Shown: positions 16,449 through 26,093 of the stretch, one piece after another
Layout: each line of letters begins with the position of its first letter
Position numbering within the stretch: the stretch's first letter is position 1
Source: Citrobacter arsenatis
Lineage (GTDB): Bacteria > Pseudomonadota > Gammaproteobacteria > Enterobacterales > Enterobacteriaceae
NCBI RefSeq assembly: GCF_004353845.1
Contig: NZ_CP037864.1
Coordinates: 4,588,001-4,652,000, forward strand
Reading direction: 5' to 3'
DNA length: 64,000 nucleotides
Position numbers and translations under genes: made by a program
The notes under the pieces: generated by a model
Databases searched by the model: none
Seen by the model: the letters and a program-made list of their open reading frames with translations, nothing else
Told to the model about the DNA's origin: nothing

Positions 16449-17333
16449 TTAGCGAGTGACTTCCACTTTCGCCAGTTTTTCGTAGTAGCATGCGAGCGCA
16501 CTGTGATCGGCAGTGCCCAATCCATCTGCGCGGAGCGCCTGCATCATCTCCATGACTGCAGCCGTCAGCGGCAACTGAGCCCCAACGCCATGCGAAGTGT
16601 CCAGCGCGTTCGCCAGATCTTTGATATGCAGGTCAATACGGAAACCAGGCTTAAAGTTACGGTCCATTACCATCGGCGCCTTCGCGTCCAGCACGGTGCT
16701 ACCCGCCAGCCCGCCACGGATCGCCTGATACACCAGATCCGGGTTCACCCCTGCTTTGGTCGCCAGCGTCAGCGCTTCAGACATCGCGGCAATGTTCAGC
16801 GCCACTATGACCTGATTCGCCAGCTTGGTGACGTTACCCGCGCCAATTTCACCGGTATGCACCACGGAGCCAGCCATCGCCTTCAGCAGATCGTAGTACT
16901 TGTCGAAAATCGCTTTATCACCACCAACCATCACCGACAACGTGCCATCAATCGCTTTTGGCTCGCCGCCGCTGACCGGCGCATCCAGCATATCCACGCC
17001 TTTCGCTTTCAGCGCATCGCTAATTTCACGGCTGGCTAACGGTGCGATAGAGCTCATGTCGATAAGCACCGTGCCCGGCTTCGCCCCTTCAATAATACCG
17101 CCTTCCCCCAGCGCCACTTCCTTAACATGCGGAGAGTTCGGCAGCATGGTGATGATCACGTCGCACTGCTCGGCAATATCTTTCGCCGTGGCGGCGGTTT
17201 CTGCGCCTGCGGCAATCACTTGTGCAATGGATTCCGGGTTACGGTCAGCAACCACCAGCGAGTAACCTGCCTTGAGGAGGTTTTTACTCATTGGTTTACC
17301 CATAATACCGAGGCCAATAAAACCAACTTTCAT
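16449..17333 (-). CDS. garR: Tartronate semialdehyde reductase GarR
   Basis: A 294-residue NAD(P)H-dependent beta-hydroxyacid dehydrogenase reducing tartronate semialdehyde (2-hydroxy-3-oxopropionate) to D-glycerate. The Rossmann motif GFIGLGIMGKPMSKNLLKAG is at the N-terminus. DAPVSGGEPKAIDGTLSVMV contains the substrate loop, and the catalytic Lys lies in GAGNVTKLANQVIVA. A second ATG two codons upstream (17339) is also possible. It acts between GarL and GarK in the pathway and in the operon. Confidence 0.95.
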   Translation of the reverse strand: MKVGFIGLGIMGKPMSKNLLKAGYSLVVADRNPESIAQVIAAGAETAATAKDIAEQCDVIITMLPNSPHVKEVALGEGGIIEGAKPGTVLIDMSSIAPLASREISDALKAKGVDMLDAPVSGGEPKAIDGTLSVMVGGDKAIFDKYYDLLKAMAGSVVHTGEIGAGNVTKLANQVIVALNIAAMSEALTLATKAGVNPDLVYQAIRGGLAGSTVLDAKAPMVMDRNFKPGFRIDLHIKDLANALDTSHGVGAQLPLTAAVMEMMQALRADGLGTADHSALACYYEKLAKVEVTR

Positions 17334-17369
17334 TGTCATGTCTTTATCTCTCTCTACTGTCGATGGTGG

Positions 17370-18140
17370 TTATTTCTTAAAAGAATCAGCCAGTTTCTGT
17401 GTGGCTGAACGGAACACGCCAAGGTCGCTGCCAACGGCAACAAACGTCGCGCCCCACTCCAGATAACGACGTGCATCCGCCTCTACCGGGGCCAGAATGC
17501 CGCTTGGTTTGCCATGGGCTTTCGCGCGGGCAAAAATATGCTGGATTGCTTTCTGCACATCAGGATGTGACGCATTGCCGAGGTGGCCTAACGCCGCAGC
17601 CAGATCGCTTGGCCCGACGAAGACACCGTCAACGCCTTCGGTCGCAGCGATGGCGTCAACGTTATCAACGCCCTGCTGACTTTCGATCTGCACGATGATG
17701 GTGATGTTCTTATTCGACTGCGCAAAGTAGTCCGGTACGGTGCCAAACATATTGGCTCGATGGGATACGGACACGCCGCGAATACCTTCCGGCGGATAGC
17801 GGGTCGATGCCACAGCGTTGAGCGCTTCTTCTTCTGTCTCCACGAACGGGATCAGGAAGTTATAAAACCCGATATCCAGCAGGCGCTTGATAATTACCGG
17901 CTCGTTGGTCGGTACGCGCACGACTGGCGCGCTGGCGCTGCCTTTCAACGCCATCAATTGCGGGATAAACGTCGAGATATCGTTCGGCGCGTGTTCGCCG
18001 TCCAGCACCAGCCAGTCAAAACCCGCCAGGCCTAAAACTTCGGTACTGATTGGACTAGCCAATGCAGACCAGCAGCCAATCTGAATCTGTTGCGCCGCGA
18101 GGGCCGCCTTAAATTTATTCGGGAAAATCGTGTTATTCAT
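17370..18140 (-). CDS. garL: 5-keto-4-deoxy-D-glucarate aldolase GarL
   Basis: A 256-residue class II HpcH/HpaI aldolase. It splits 5-keto-4-deoxy-D-glucarate (and its isomer) to pyruvate and tartronate semialdehyde. Motifs are FDWLVLDGEHAPNDISTFIP with the catalytic His, VRVPTNEPVIIKRLLDIG, VQIESQQGVDNVDAIAATEG with the metal Glu, and DGVFVGPSDLAAALG with the metal Asp. It is nearly identical to E. coli GarL. It sits between garP (15-base gap) and garR. Confidence 0.97.
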   Translation of the reverse strand: MNNTIFPNKFKAALAAQQIQIGCWSALASPISTEVLGLAGFDWLVLDGEHAPNDISTFIPQLMALKGSASAPVVRVPTNEPVIIKRLLDIGFYNFLIPFVETEEEALNAVASTRYPPEGIRGVSVSHRANMFGTVPDYFAQSNKNITIIVQIESQQGVDNVDAIAATEGVDGVFVGPSDLAAALGHLGNASHPDVQKAIQHIFARAKAHGKPSGILAPVEADARRYLEWGATFVAVGSDLGVFRSATQKLADSFKK

Positions 18141-18155
18141 CGCCTATACCTTTGT

Positions 18156-19490
18156 TTATTTCTGCAATTCCATACGTTTAATGTCACCGACAATAAACAG
18201 GTAGCAAACCATTGCCATCAGCGCCGAGCACCCTACAAACATCAGCGCAGCATTAAATGAATGCAGCTCGCTCACCAGATACCCAATCACCAGCGGGGTC
18301 ACGATGGAAGCCACGTTGCCAAACACGTTAAATACCCCGCCGCACAGACCGACAATCTCTTTCGGCGCGGTATCGGAAATCACTGGCCAACCGAGCGCCC
18401 CAAAGCCTTTGCCGAAGAACGCCAGCGCCATCAGCGCAACCACCAGGGTGGTGTTATCGGTGTAGTTACACAGAATAATGGTCGACGCGAGCAGCATGCC
18501 GAGCACAATCGGCAGCTTACGTGCCAGTGTGATGCTGAATCCACGTTTAATCAGATAATCAGAGAACACGCCGCCGAGCACGCCTCCGGCAAATCCGCAC
18601 AGCGCCGGAATCGAAGCCACGAAGCCTACTTTCAGGATCGACATGCCTTTTTCCTGAACCAGGTAAATCGGGAACCAGGTGAGGAAAAACCAGGTAATTG
18701 TGTTGATAAAATACTGGCCGAAGAACACGCCAAGCATCATACGGTTAGTGAGCAACTGCTTGATATAATGCAGTTTAGGACCACCTGATTTCACATCACC
18801 CGGCTTTTTGTGGTCCATATCCACGACCGCGCCGTTTTCAGAAATAAACTTCAGCTCTTCTTGCGACATACGCGGGTGATCGGTTGGGTTATGAATAAAC
18901 TTTACCCATAGTCCGGTGAGCACAAAACCAATCACGCCCATTACGGTAAACACGTGCTCCCAACCCCAGGCGAAGGTCAGCCAGCCCAGCAGCGGCGAAA
19001 ACAGCGCCAGGGAAAAATATTGCGCGGAGTTAAAAATCGCAGATGCCGTGCCACGCTCTTTCGTCGGGAACCAGGCCGCCACAATACGGGCGTTCGCCGG
19101 GAAGGACGGCGCTTCCGAGAAGCCCAGCATAAAGCGCATGATGAACATTGAAATACCCGCCCAGGCCAGCGGGAACATGTCCACAAAGCCTTGCAGGAAG
19201 GTGAACAGTGACCAGAAGAACAGACTGTATGTGTAGACTTTCTTCGAGCCGAACTTATCCAACAGCCAGCCGCCGGGGATTTGCATCAACAGGTAAGCCC
19301 AGCCGAAGGCGGAGAAAATGTAGCCCATTGAGATGGCGCTGAGCTGCAACTCTTTGGCCACTTCCGTGCCGGCAATAGATAGCGTCGCACGGTCCGCGTA
19401 GTTAACAGCGGTAACGATAAATATTATCAGCAATATTAAATAACGGGTGTGCGTACCTTTCTTTTTCTCGACAACTGTATCCAGAATCAT
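18156..19490 (-). CDS. garP: Galactarate/glucarate:H+ symporter GarP
   Basis: A 444-residue major facilitator protein of the anion:cation symporter family, with about twelve transmembrane helices. RYLILLIIFIVTAVNYADRA (about 16-35) is the first helix with the family's NYxDRA motif, and GFSEAPSFPANARIVAAWFP follows helix 4. It is the first gene of the garPLRK operon, divergent from garD, and imports galactarate and glucarate across the inner membrane. Confidence 0.95.
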   Translation of the reverse strand: MILDTVVEKKKGTHTRYLILLIIFIVTAVNYADRATLSIAGTEVAKELQLSAISMGYIFSAFGWAYLLMQIPGGWLLDKFGSKKVYTYSLFFWSLFTFLQGFVDMFPLAWAGISMFIMRFMLGFSEAPSFPANARIVAAWFPTKERGTASAIFNSAQYFSLALFSPLLGWLTFAWGWEHVFTVMGVIGFVLTGLWVKFIHNPTDHPRMSQEELKFISENGAVVDMDHKKPGDVKSGGPKLHYIKQLLTNRMMLGVFFGQYFINTITWFFLTWFPIYLVQEKGMSILKVGFVASIPALCGFAGGVLGGVFSDYLIKRGFSITLARKLPIVLGMLLASTIILCNYTDNTTLVVALMALAFFGKGFGALGWPVISDTAPKEIVGLCGGVFNVFGNVASIVTPLVIGYLVSELHSFNAALMFVGCSALMAMVCYLFIVGDIKRMELQK

Positions 19491-19894
19491 TCTAATTACC
19501 TCGAGTACATTAAATTTTTTATTATTATTGAGTAGATATTCCTGGTGATAAATTACTGAGAATTAGAACGCATAATAATTTATCAGACACTATGAAACCG
19601 TGATTTAGTATAATCAGCAACGCAACGTTAATCATTGTGCAAGCGCTCATTAAAAACGCGTTATTAAATTAATGTTTTGGGCAAATGCACACATGCCTGG
19701 GCGCTAATGCACACATTTACGTATTGCTACCCCTGATGGTACGGCCTTGCTGAGTTTAAGTGATCATCATCACATTCTTCGCCTTAAACTCCTGACATTC
19801 TTATTTCACGCTACTGAATCTTTATTACTTACAATTAGATTCAAAATATAAATATCCACACTATTATCACCACCTTGTTGGAGAATACTGGACA
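19491..19894. promoter_or_regulatory. Divergent garP/garD control region with CRP site
   Basis: A 404-base gap between two divergent genes of one pathway. AGTGA-TCATCA-TCACA at 19759-19774 matches the CRP consensus at nine of ten bases. In E. coli the gar genes are activated by the diacid regulator CdaR (SdaR), whose site is expected here but cannot be placed by eye. A repeated GCACACAT/GCACACATTT sequence at 19687-19719 could be part of a factor-binding site. Confidence 0.6.
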
Positions 19895-21466
19895 ATGGCC
19901 GACATCGAAATCAGACAAGAATCGCCAACGGCGTTTTATATTAAAGTTCACGAAACAGATAATGTGGCGATAATTGTCAATGACAATGGTCTGAAAGCCG
20001 GGACGCGTTTTCCGGACGGACTGGAACTCATTGAGCATATTCCCCAGGGCCATAAAGTGGCACTAATGGATATTCCTGTTCACGGCGAAATCGTGCGTTA
20101 TGGCGAAGTTATAGGCTATGCCGTTCGCGATATTCCACGCGGCAGTTGGATTGATGAATCAATGGTTGAACTGCCCAAAGCTCCGCCGCTGGAGACACTG
20201 CCGCTGGCAACCAAAGTGCCAGAGCCGCTGCCGCCTCTTGAGGGTTATACCTTCGAAGGTTATCGCAATGCTGACGGTAGTGTCGGCACCAAGAATCTGC
20301 TCGGTATCTCCACCAGCGTACACTGTGTGGCGGGCGTTGTGGACTATGTGGTGAAAATCATTGAGCGCGACCTGTTGCCCAAATACCCGAACGTTGACGG
20401 CGTGGTGGGGCTCAATCACCTGTACGGTTGCGGCGTGGCAATCAATGCCCCAGCCGCCATCGTGCCGATTCGTACCATTCACAATATTGCGCTTAACCCG
20501 AACTTTGGCGGTGAAGTGATGGTCATTGGCCTCGGCTGCGAAAAACTGCAGCCAGAGCGCCTACTGGAAGGCACGCACGATGTGAAAAGTATTCCGGTCG
20601 ACAGCGCCAGCATCGTCAGCCTGCAGGATGAAAAACACGTCGGCTTTCAATCGATGGTTGCCGATATTTTGCAGGTAGCAGAACGTCATCTGACAAAGCT
20701 CAATCAGCGCCAGCGTGAAACCTGCCCGGCGTCAGAACTGGTGGTCGGCATGCAGTGCGGCGGCAGCGACGCGTTTTCCGGCGTGACGGCCAACCCAGCT
20801 GTGGGTTATGCCTCCGATCTGTTAGTACGCTGCGGCGCGACCGTGATGTTCTCCGAAGTAACCGAAGTGCGCGATGCCATCCACCTTCTTACCCCACGGG
20901 CGATTAACGAAGAAGTGGGTAAACGCCTGCTCGAAGAGATGGCCTGGTACGATAACTACCTTGATATGGGCAAAACGGATCGCAGCGCCAATCCTTCTCC
21001 GGGCAACAAGAAAGGTGGTCTGGCAAATGTAGTGGAAAAAGCTCTGGGTTCTATTGCCAAGTCTGGCAAGAGCGCGATTGTCGAAGTATTGTCGCCTGGC
21101 CAGCGTCCAACCAAGCGTGGCCTGATTTACGCCGCAACCCCCGCCAGCGATTTTGTCTGCGGTACGCAGCAGGTCGCCTCCGGGATCACCGTGCAGGTGT
21201 TCACCACCGGTCGCGGTACGCCGTACGGCCTGATGGCCGTGCCGGTGATTAAAATGGCGACGCGTACCGAGCTGGCCAACCGTTGGTTTGACCTGATGGA
21301 CATCAACGCAGGTACCATCGCCACCGGAGAAGAAACCATTGAAGACGTGGGCCTGAAACTGTTCGAGTTTATTCTCGACGTCGCCAGCGGACGTAAGAAA
21401 ACCTTTTCAGATCAGTGGGGGCTGCATAACCAACTGGCAGTGTTTAACCCCGCGCCAGTGACCTGA
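19895..21466 (+). CDS. garD: Galactarate dehydratase GarD
   Basis: A 523-residue UxaA/GarD-family dehydratase converting galactarate to 5-keto-4-deoxy-D-glucarate, which GarL then cleaves. The N-terminal SAF-like domain (about 1-110, ESPTAFYIKVHETDNVAIIV) is followed by the large UxaA domain with GYRNADGSVGTKNLLGIST and GLNHLYGCGVAINAPAA. The family is Fe(II)-dependent. The ATG at 19895 follows TTGGAG. It is transcribed away from garPLRK and ends at an intrinsic terminator. Confidence 0.97.
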   Translation: MADIEIRQESPTAFYIKVHETDNVAIIVNDNGLKAGTRFPDGLELIEHIPQGHKVALMDIPVHGEIVRYGEVIGYAVRDIPRGSWIDESMVELPKAPPLETLPLATKVPEPLPPLEGYTFEGYRNADGSVGTKNLLGISTSVHCVAGVVDYVVKIIERDLLPKYPNVDGVVGLNHLYGCGVAINAPAAIVPIRTIHNIALNPNFGGEVMVIGLGCEKLQPERLLEGTHDVKSIPVDSASIVSLQDEKHVGFQSMVADILQVAERHLTKLNQRQRETCPASELVVGMQCGGSDAFSGVTANPAVGYASDLLVRCGATVMFSEVTEVRDAIHLLTPRAINEEVGKRLLEEMAWYDNYLDMGKTDRSANPSPGNKKGGLANVVEKALGSIAKSGKSAIVEVLSPGQRPTKRGLIYAATPASDFVCGTQQVASGITVQVFTTGRGTPYGLMAVPVIKMATRTELANRWFDLMDINAGTIATGEETIEDVGLKLFEFILDVASGRKKTFSDQWGLHNQLAVFNPAPVT

Positions 21467-21486
21467 TTATCGAAACGAAAGCCAAC

Positions 21487-21516
21487 GAAAAAACGGGGAT
21501 TTATCCCCGTTTTTTA
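21487..21516 (+). terminator. garD terminator
   Basis: AAAACGGGGATTTATCCCCG followed by a run of T directly downstream of the garD stop; a typical intrinsic terminator that insulates the accessory cluster beyond. Confidence 0.92.
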
Positions 21517-21821
21517 TGTTAATGCGTCAACAGATAAAGTGATAACGTTCGCATTTTCAGAGGTTTTTTTTAACGTCTGTTTTTTTCGATTCAAACCAGA
21601 GAAATAAACCTAACACCATGAAATAAAAAGAAATAATATCACCATAGTTTTACGCTATATTTTCGTTTTGATAAAATAGAAACCTACCGAAAGACGCCCT
21701 TGTTTTAATGCGATAATCCCCTCTTTTTTACTGCTTTGACTTTCTCCGATGTAAAACAGATTATTCATAGGCTCCTGTAATTTACCTCATAAGCATTCTG
21801 ACCTGAATAAAGAGGGACGTT
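21517..21821 (+). promoter_or_regulatory. Promoter region of the ABC/oxidoreductase operon
   Basis: AT-rich, no gene. At 21660-21683 a TTTTCGTTTTG motif continues into AAAATAGAAAC. The left half equals the AgaR-type operator half (TTTCGTTTT) found many times near 29100-30450. This makes control by the DeoR-family product at 28327 plausible. A weak CRP-like site, AGTGA-TAACGT-TCGCA, lies at 21538-21553. Both assignments are by eye. Confidence 0.45.
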
Positions 21822-23081
21822 ATGTATACCCTGAATAAAAATAATGTCGCATTGGCCTGCCTTATTTCCTGTTTACTGGCAACACCTGTCGTCGCAAGTG
21901 CTGAAGGCCAGTCGGAAGCAAAGCCTGTTAAATTACGCTACACGCTATGGGATCGAAATCAACTCCCTGGTGAACAACAGCTCGTTAATGAATTTGAAAA
22001 AAACAACCCTGGCATTAAAGTTGAAATTGAATTAACGCCTTATGACCAATATTTTATCAAGCTAAGTTCAGCAGTCGGTGGAAATGTAGCACCGGATATA
22101 TTCTGGATGAACATGCCTAATTTTCAGCAATATGTTAAGAATGGCATGCTGGAACCACTGAGTAATTATCTGAAAGATAAATCAGCACCGAAACTGGATG
22201 ATTTCGTAAAAAGTTCAGTCGATGCCTATCAATACCAGTCGCAGCAATATGCCATCCCAAGGGATATTGATGCAATTGCCGTCTGGTACAACAAAAAAAT
22301 GTTCGATCAGGCTGGCGTAAGCTATCCCGATAAAAACTGGACGTGGGACGATTTAAAACAAAAATCAGCGCAGTTGCGCAAAGGGTTGGATAAACAGTCT
22401 TATCCGCTGGCAATGGAATTTAGCAGCGGACAGGACAGTTACTTTAACCTGCTATTACAGGCTGGCGATAAGATTGTCCTGCCTGAAGGCAAAACGGATG
22501 TTGCCAATGACAAAGCCATCGCCGTTTATCGCGATGTTCAAGGCATGCTGAATGCGGGGCTAATCCAACCGCCAGGCGAGATGGAAGCCTCAGATGTCTT
22601 CCAGTCAAACCGGGTGGCCATGGTCTACGCAGGCTCATGGTGGGCATTACCTTTCTCTCAAAACGAGCTGATTAAAGATCACATTGGCGTAGTACCAATG
22701 CCTAAAATGGCAGAGCAGGCCGGTGTATCTCATAGCCTGGCATTTGCCATGTCAGCAAAAAGTCAGCATAAAGATGCGGCGTGGAAGTTCATTGAGTTCA
22801 TGAGCTCTGAGCATGCTCAGCAGACTCTGGCTACGGGAAAAGTCGTGATCCCCGCTAACCAAAATGTGGCCAAAGAGTGGGCTGAAGGCTTTAAGGGTAT
22901 CGATGTTTCAGCCTATATCGATTCATTGGCTTTCTCACATAAATATCCAACCGCAGGCTCCAATACTGCCAAGTGGAATAGCATCCTGAATGATGGTTTG
23001 AAAAAAGTCTGGACGGGTAATGACCCGGAGAAAGTCATGCCTGGCGTTGCTAAACGCGTTGAACGAGAAATGCAGAAATAA
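21822..23081 (+). CDS. Carbohydrate ABC transporter substrate-binding protein
   Basis: A 419-residue family 1 extracellular solute-binding protein, the type that serves oligosaccharide and amino-sugar ABC importers. A signal peptide (VALACLISCLLATPVVASA, about residues 9-27) ends at an ASA site, with no lipobox cysteine, so the mature protein should be free in the periplasm. The mature part starts with VKLRYTLWDRNQ and contains FEKNNPGIKVEIELTPYDQY, APDIFWMNMP and MVYAGSWWALPF, typical of the fold. It is the first gene of a six-gene operon. The ligand cannot be told from sequence. Confidence 0.9.
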   Translation: MYTLNKNNVALACLISCLLATPVVASAEGQSEAKPVKLRYTLWDRNQLPGEQQLVNEFEKNNPGIKVEIELTPYDQYFIKLSSAVGGNVAPDIFWMNMPNFQQYVKNGMLEPLSNYLKDKSAPKLDDFVKSSVDAYQYQSQQYAIPRDIDAIAVWYNKKMFDQAGVSYPDKNWTWDDLKQKSAQLRKGLDKQSYPLAMEFSSGQDSYFNLLLQAGDKIVLPEGKTDVANDKAIAVYRDVQGMLNAGLIQPPGEMEASDVFQSNRVAMVYAGSWWALPFSQNELIKDHIGVVPMPKMAEQAGVSHSLAFAMSAKSQHKDAAWKFIEFMSSEHAQQTLATGKVVIPANQNVAKEWAEGFKGIDVSAYIDSLAFSHKYPTAGSNTAKWNSILNDGLKKVWTGNDPEKVMPGVAKRVEREMQK

Positions 23082-23159
23082 TCCTGAGGGAGCCATGCTC
23101 CCTCTCGCCTTCGCCCACGCAATATATTTTGGTTGCACAGTGAGCATCCCGGAGTCTGT

Positions 23160-24104
23160 ATGAGCTATTCAGATGAAGCCGCATCCCCGCAATTACCGGC
23201 CAGGGAAGTGCAAAAAAAATCCCTGACTAAGCTGGAAAAAGAAGAACGCTTCTGGGGATGGATAATGATTATGCCGCTACTGGCGGGATTAATTGTTTTT
23301 TACTTTACTCCGTTCTTCCAGAACGTTTTCTATAGTTTCACCGATCTTGGCGAGTTTCAGATCTGGACCACGATCAGCTTAGATAACTATATTAATTTAT
23401 TCAGTGATGATGAGTTTCGTTCAGCAATATATAACACCCTGGCCTATGTTTTTATTTGCGTACCGATAATCACCGTTTTGTCATTACTACTCGCAATTGG
23501 CCTGAATCAGGCTATTCGCGGTCAGTGGTTGTTTCGCACGCTGTTATTTCTGCCCGCTGTCACTATGCCTGCAGCTATTGCGATGGTCTGGCAGTGGTTG
23601 ATGAACCGAAACTTCGGCTTAATTAATCAGATCCTAGCTTTTTTCGATCTTCCAGCCATCGGTTGGTTATCCGATCCCGATGTCGTCCGCCTGAGCGCCT
23701 CGCTGGTGATCATCTGGTCGGCTATTGCACTCAAGATGATCATTCTGCTCGCAGGATTGCAGGGGATCCCCAAACAAATTTATGAAGCGATGTCGCTGGA
23801 TGGCATCAGCAAACTGCGTGGATTCTGGTCTATTACCTTACCGTTAATGATACCAACGCTGTTTTTCGTACTGGTGATCTCCTTTATCGAAACGTTGCAA
23901 ATTTTCGATGTGGTTTATCTGCTGTTTGGCAGTTCATCCATGGTGGACGATCAGACGATGACCATCGCCTATCTCTTCTATAAATACGCCTTTATTTACC
24001 ATGAAAAAGGGTATGCCTCAGCGATCGCCGTGGTGATCTTCGTTATCACGATGGTCCTGACGCTGCTGCAGATATGGATTGGTAAACGGCTTAAAGCTCA
24101 GTGA
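23160..24104 (+). CDS. Sugar ABC transporter permease (MalF type)
   Basis: A 314-residue inner-membrane permease with six predicted helices, the first around FWGWIMIMPLLAGLIVFYFT. The EAA loop that contacts the ATPase is EAMSLDGISKLRGFWSITLP. I used the ATG at 23160, which has GGAG 5 bases upstream; a TTG nine codons earlier is less likely. It lies 78 bases after the binding protein and is followed by the second permease within 10 bases. It belongs to the carbohydrate uptake CUT1 group. Confidence 0.9.
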   Translation: MSYSDEAASPQLPAREVQKKSLTKLEKEERFWGWIMIMPLLAGLIVFYFTPFFQNVFYSFTDLGEFQIWTTISLDNYINLFSDDEFRSAIYNTLAYVFICVPIITVLSLLLAIGLNQAIRGQWLFRTLLFLPAVTMPAAIAMVWQWLMNRNFGLINQILAFFDLPAIGWLSDPDVVRLSASLVIIWSAIALKMIILLAGLQGIPKQIYEAMSLDGISKLRGFWSITLPLMIPTLFFVLVISFIETLQIFDVVYLLFGSSSMVDDQTMTIAYLFYKYAFIYHEKGYASAIAVVIFVITMVLTLLQIWIGKRLKAQ

Positions 24105-24114
24105 GGCAACCACG

Positions 24115-24939
24115 ATGTTCATGACAAAACGTGAAAAATGGCTAATTTACGGCCTGATGATCCTCGCGACGCTGGTAACGGTGGTTCCCTTCATCTGGAT
24201 GATCATCACCTCTTTTAAAACCCAGGCAGAAAGCATCGCCTTTCCGCCAATCCTGCTACCCGCCAACCCAGGGTTTCAGGCTTACGGTAAAATCTTGCAT
24301 GAGATGCCTTTTGGCAGCTTTTACTTTAACTCGATCGTCTCCACGCTGGTCATCGTCATTTTGCAGACGCTGATTGCAGCAATGGCGGCGTACGGTTTCT
24401 CCCGGCTGCGTTTTAAAGGGCGTGATGTCCTGTTTATGCTGTGTATTTCGATTCTGATGGTACCTGGGCAAATCTTTTTGATCCCACAGTTTTTAACCAT
24501 TGAAAAAATCGGTTTGCTGAACTCAATTCCTGGGTTGGTGTTACCGGGCCTATTTAGTATTTATAGCGCCTTTTTATTGCGTCAGTTTTTTCTGTCAGTA
24601 CCTAAAGAACTGGAAGAGGCTGCCATTATGGATGGATATAACCATCTGACCATTTTCTTCAAAATTATGCTGCCATTAATTAAACCAGGGCTGATTGCCT
24701 GCGTCATTATTAACGGATTGTGGAGCTGGAATAACTTAATGTGGCCACTGATCGTCAACACATCCATGGATAAAATGACATTGCCGGTGGGGTTAGCCTC
24801 GCTGTCCGGACGCTCAGGCGTGGAATATCCGATGTTAATGGCAGGCGCATTGCTGGCTATTATCCCGATGTTGTTACTTTATATCTTCTTCCAGCGCTAT
24901 TTTATTCGCGGCATCGCTGGTGCCGGAATTAAAGGATAA
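24115..24939 (+). CDS. Sugar ABC transporter permease (MalG type)
   Basis: A 274-residue inner-membrane protein with six predicted helices, starting KWLIYGLMILATLVTVVPFI. The EAA loop is EEAAIMDGYNHLTIFFKIML. The ATG at 24115 follows GAGG at 8-base spacing; an ATG two codons later is the alternative. It pairs with the preceding permease in a MalFG-type heterodimer. The C-terminus FQRYFIRGIAGAGIKG is typical of CUT1 MalG-like subunits. Confidence 0.9.
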   Translation: MFMTKREKWLIYGLMILATLVTVVPFIWMIITSFKTQAESIAFPPILLPANPGFQAYGKILHEMPFGSFYFNSIVSTLVIVILQTLIAAMAAYGFSRLRFKGRDVLFMLCISILMVPGQIFLIPQFLTIEKIGLLNSIPGLVLPGLFSIYSAFLLRQFFLSVPKELEEAAIMDGYNHLTIFFKIMLPLIKPGLIACVIINGLWSWNNLMWPLIVNTSMDKMTLPVGLASLSGRSGVEYPMLMAGALLAIIPMLLLYIFFQRYFIRGIAGAGIKG

Positions 24940-24950
24940 GGGGCAGTGTT

Positions 24951-26057
24951 ATGTCAGGTATTCAATTACAGGCAGTAAGCAAAGTCTATCCCAATGGTTT
25001 TCAGGCGATACATAACGTTGACCTTCAAATTCACGATGGTGAATTCATGGTATTTGTCGGACCATCAGGTTGCGCCAAATCAACGCTGCTGCGCATGATT
25101 GCCGGTCTGGAAGATATCACTCATGGCCATATCGCAATCGGAGAACAGTGCGTCAACGACCTGCTACCAAAGGAGCGAGGCGTTGCCATGGTCTTCCAGA
25201 ATTATGCCCTCTATCCCCACATGACGATTTATAAAAATATGGCATTCAGCCTGTTAGGGAAAATGAGCAAAGAAGAGATTGATATCCGCGTGCGGGAAGC
25301 TGCACACAAGCTGGAAATCGAGACATTACTCGATAAAAAGCCCGGCCAGCTTTCGGGCGGTCAATGTCAACGCGTAGCCGTTGGCAGGGCCATCGTACGT
25401 AAGCCCGACGTTTTTTTGTTTGATGAGCCGCTGTCCAACCTGGATGCAAAACTACGTGTTTCAATGCGCGTGCGGCTGACAGAACTGCATCGACAACTGC
25501 GTCACGAAGGCGTGAGCGCAACCATGGTATACGTCACGCACGATCAGATTGAAGCGATGACGATGGGAGACAGGATTTGCGTTCTTAATGGCGGTCGTAT
25601 TATGCAGGTGGATACCCCAGGGAATATTTACCATCATCCCAGGAATAAATTCGTTGCTGGTTTTATTGGTAATCCGGCAATGAATATCCTACTGCTTGAT
25701 ATTGAACCCGGCGCTCGTGGCCTGCGCCTGGCTGATAATTTAATCCTGCCATTGAATACACGCTTGAGTAACCTGCTGGAGCAATACCCGCATTCCAGCG
25801 TCTGGTTCGGCATCCGTTCAGAGGCCATTCAGTTAGCCTCGCAGCATGATGCCTCTGCGTTCGATGCGCACATTACCAACGTAGAAAGGATGGGCAACGA
25901 AGACCTTCTGCATTTTGATATTGGTGAGCAACATATGATCCTACGTATTAACTCCTCACCCGACTGGAACCCTCTTCCTGGCGAATCTATCAAAGTGAAA
26001 TTTAATCTTGAAGCCGCCTTTTTGTTTGATAAACAACATGAAGAAAATTTGGCCTGA
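24951..26057 (+). CDS. Sugar ABC transporter ATPase (MalK/UgpC type)
   Basis: A 368-residue ATP-binding subunit. Walker A is GPSGCAKST (about residues 38-46), the Q-loop VFQNYALYPHM, the signature LSGGQCQRVA, Walker B VFLFDEPLSNLDA and the switch His in VTHDQIEA. The C-terminal ~130 residues form the OB-type (TOBE) regulatory domain of MalK-like ATPases. Walker A has Ala where MalK has Gly (GCGKST), a variant known in parts of the family, so activity is likely retained. It powers the two permeases immediately upstream. Confidence 0.92.
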   Translation: MSGIQLQAVSKVYPNGFQAIHNVDLQIHDGEFMVFVGPSGCAKSTLLRMIAGLEDITHGHIAIGEQCVNDLLPKERGVAMVFQNYALYPHMTIYKNMAFSLLGKMSKEEIDIRVREAAHKLEIETLLDKKPGQLSGGQCQRVAVGRAIVRKPDVFLFDEPLSNLDAKLRVSMRVRLTELHRQLRHEGVSATMVYVTHDQIEAMTMGDRICVLNGGRIMQVDTPGNIYHHPRNKFVAGFIGNPAMNILLLDIEPGARGLRLADNLILPLNTRLSNLLEQYPHSSVWFGIRSEAIQLASQHDASAFDAHITNVERMGNEDLLHFDIGEQHMILRINSSPDWNPLPGESIKVKFNLEAAFLFDKQHEENLA

Positions 26058-26093
26058 CCATAATTCAGGCTAAGTGCAAAATGAGAGGTTTAT

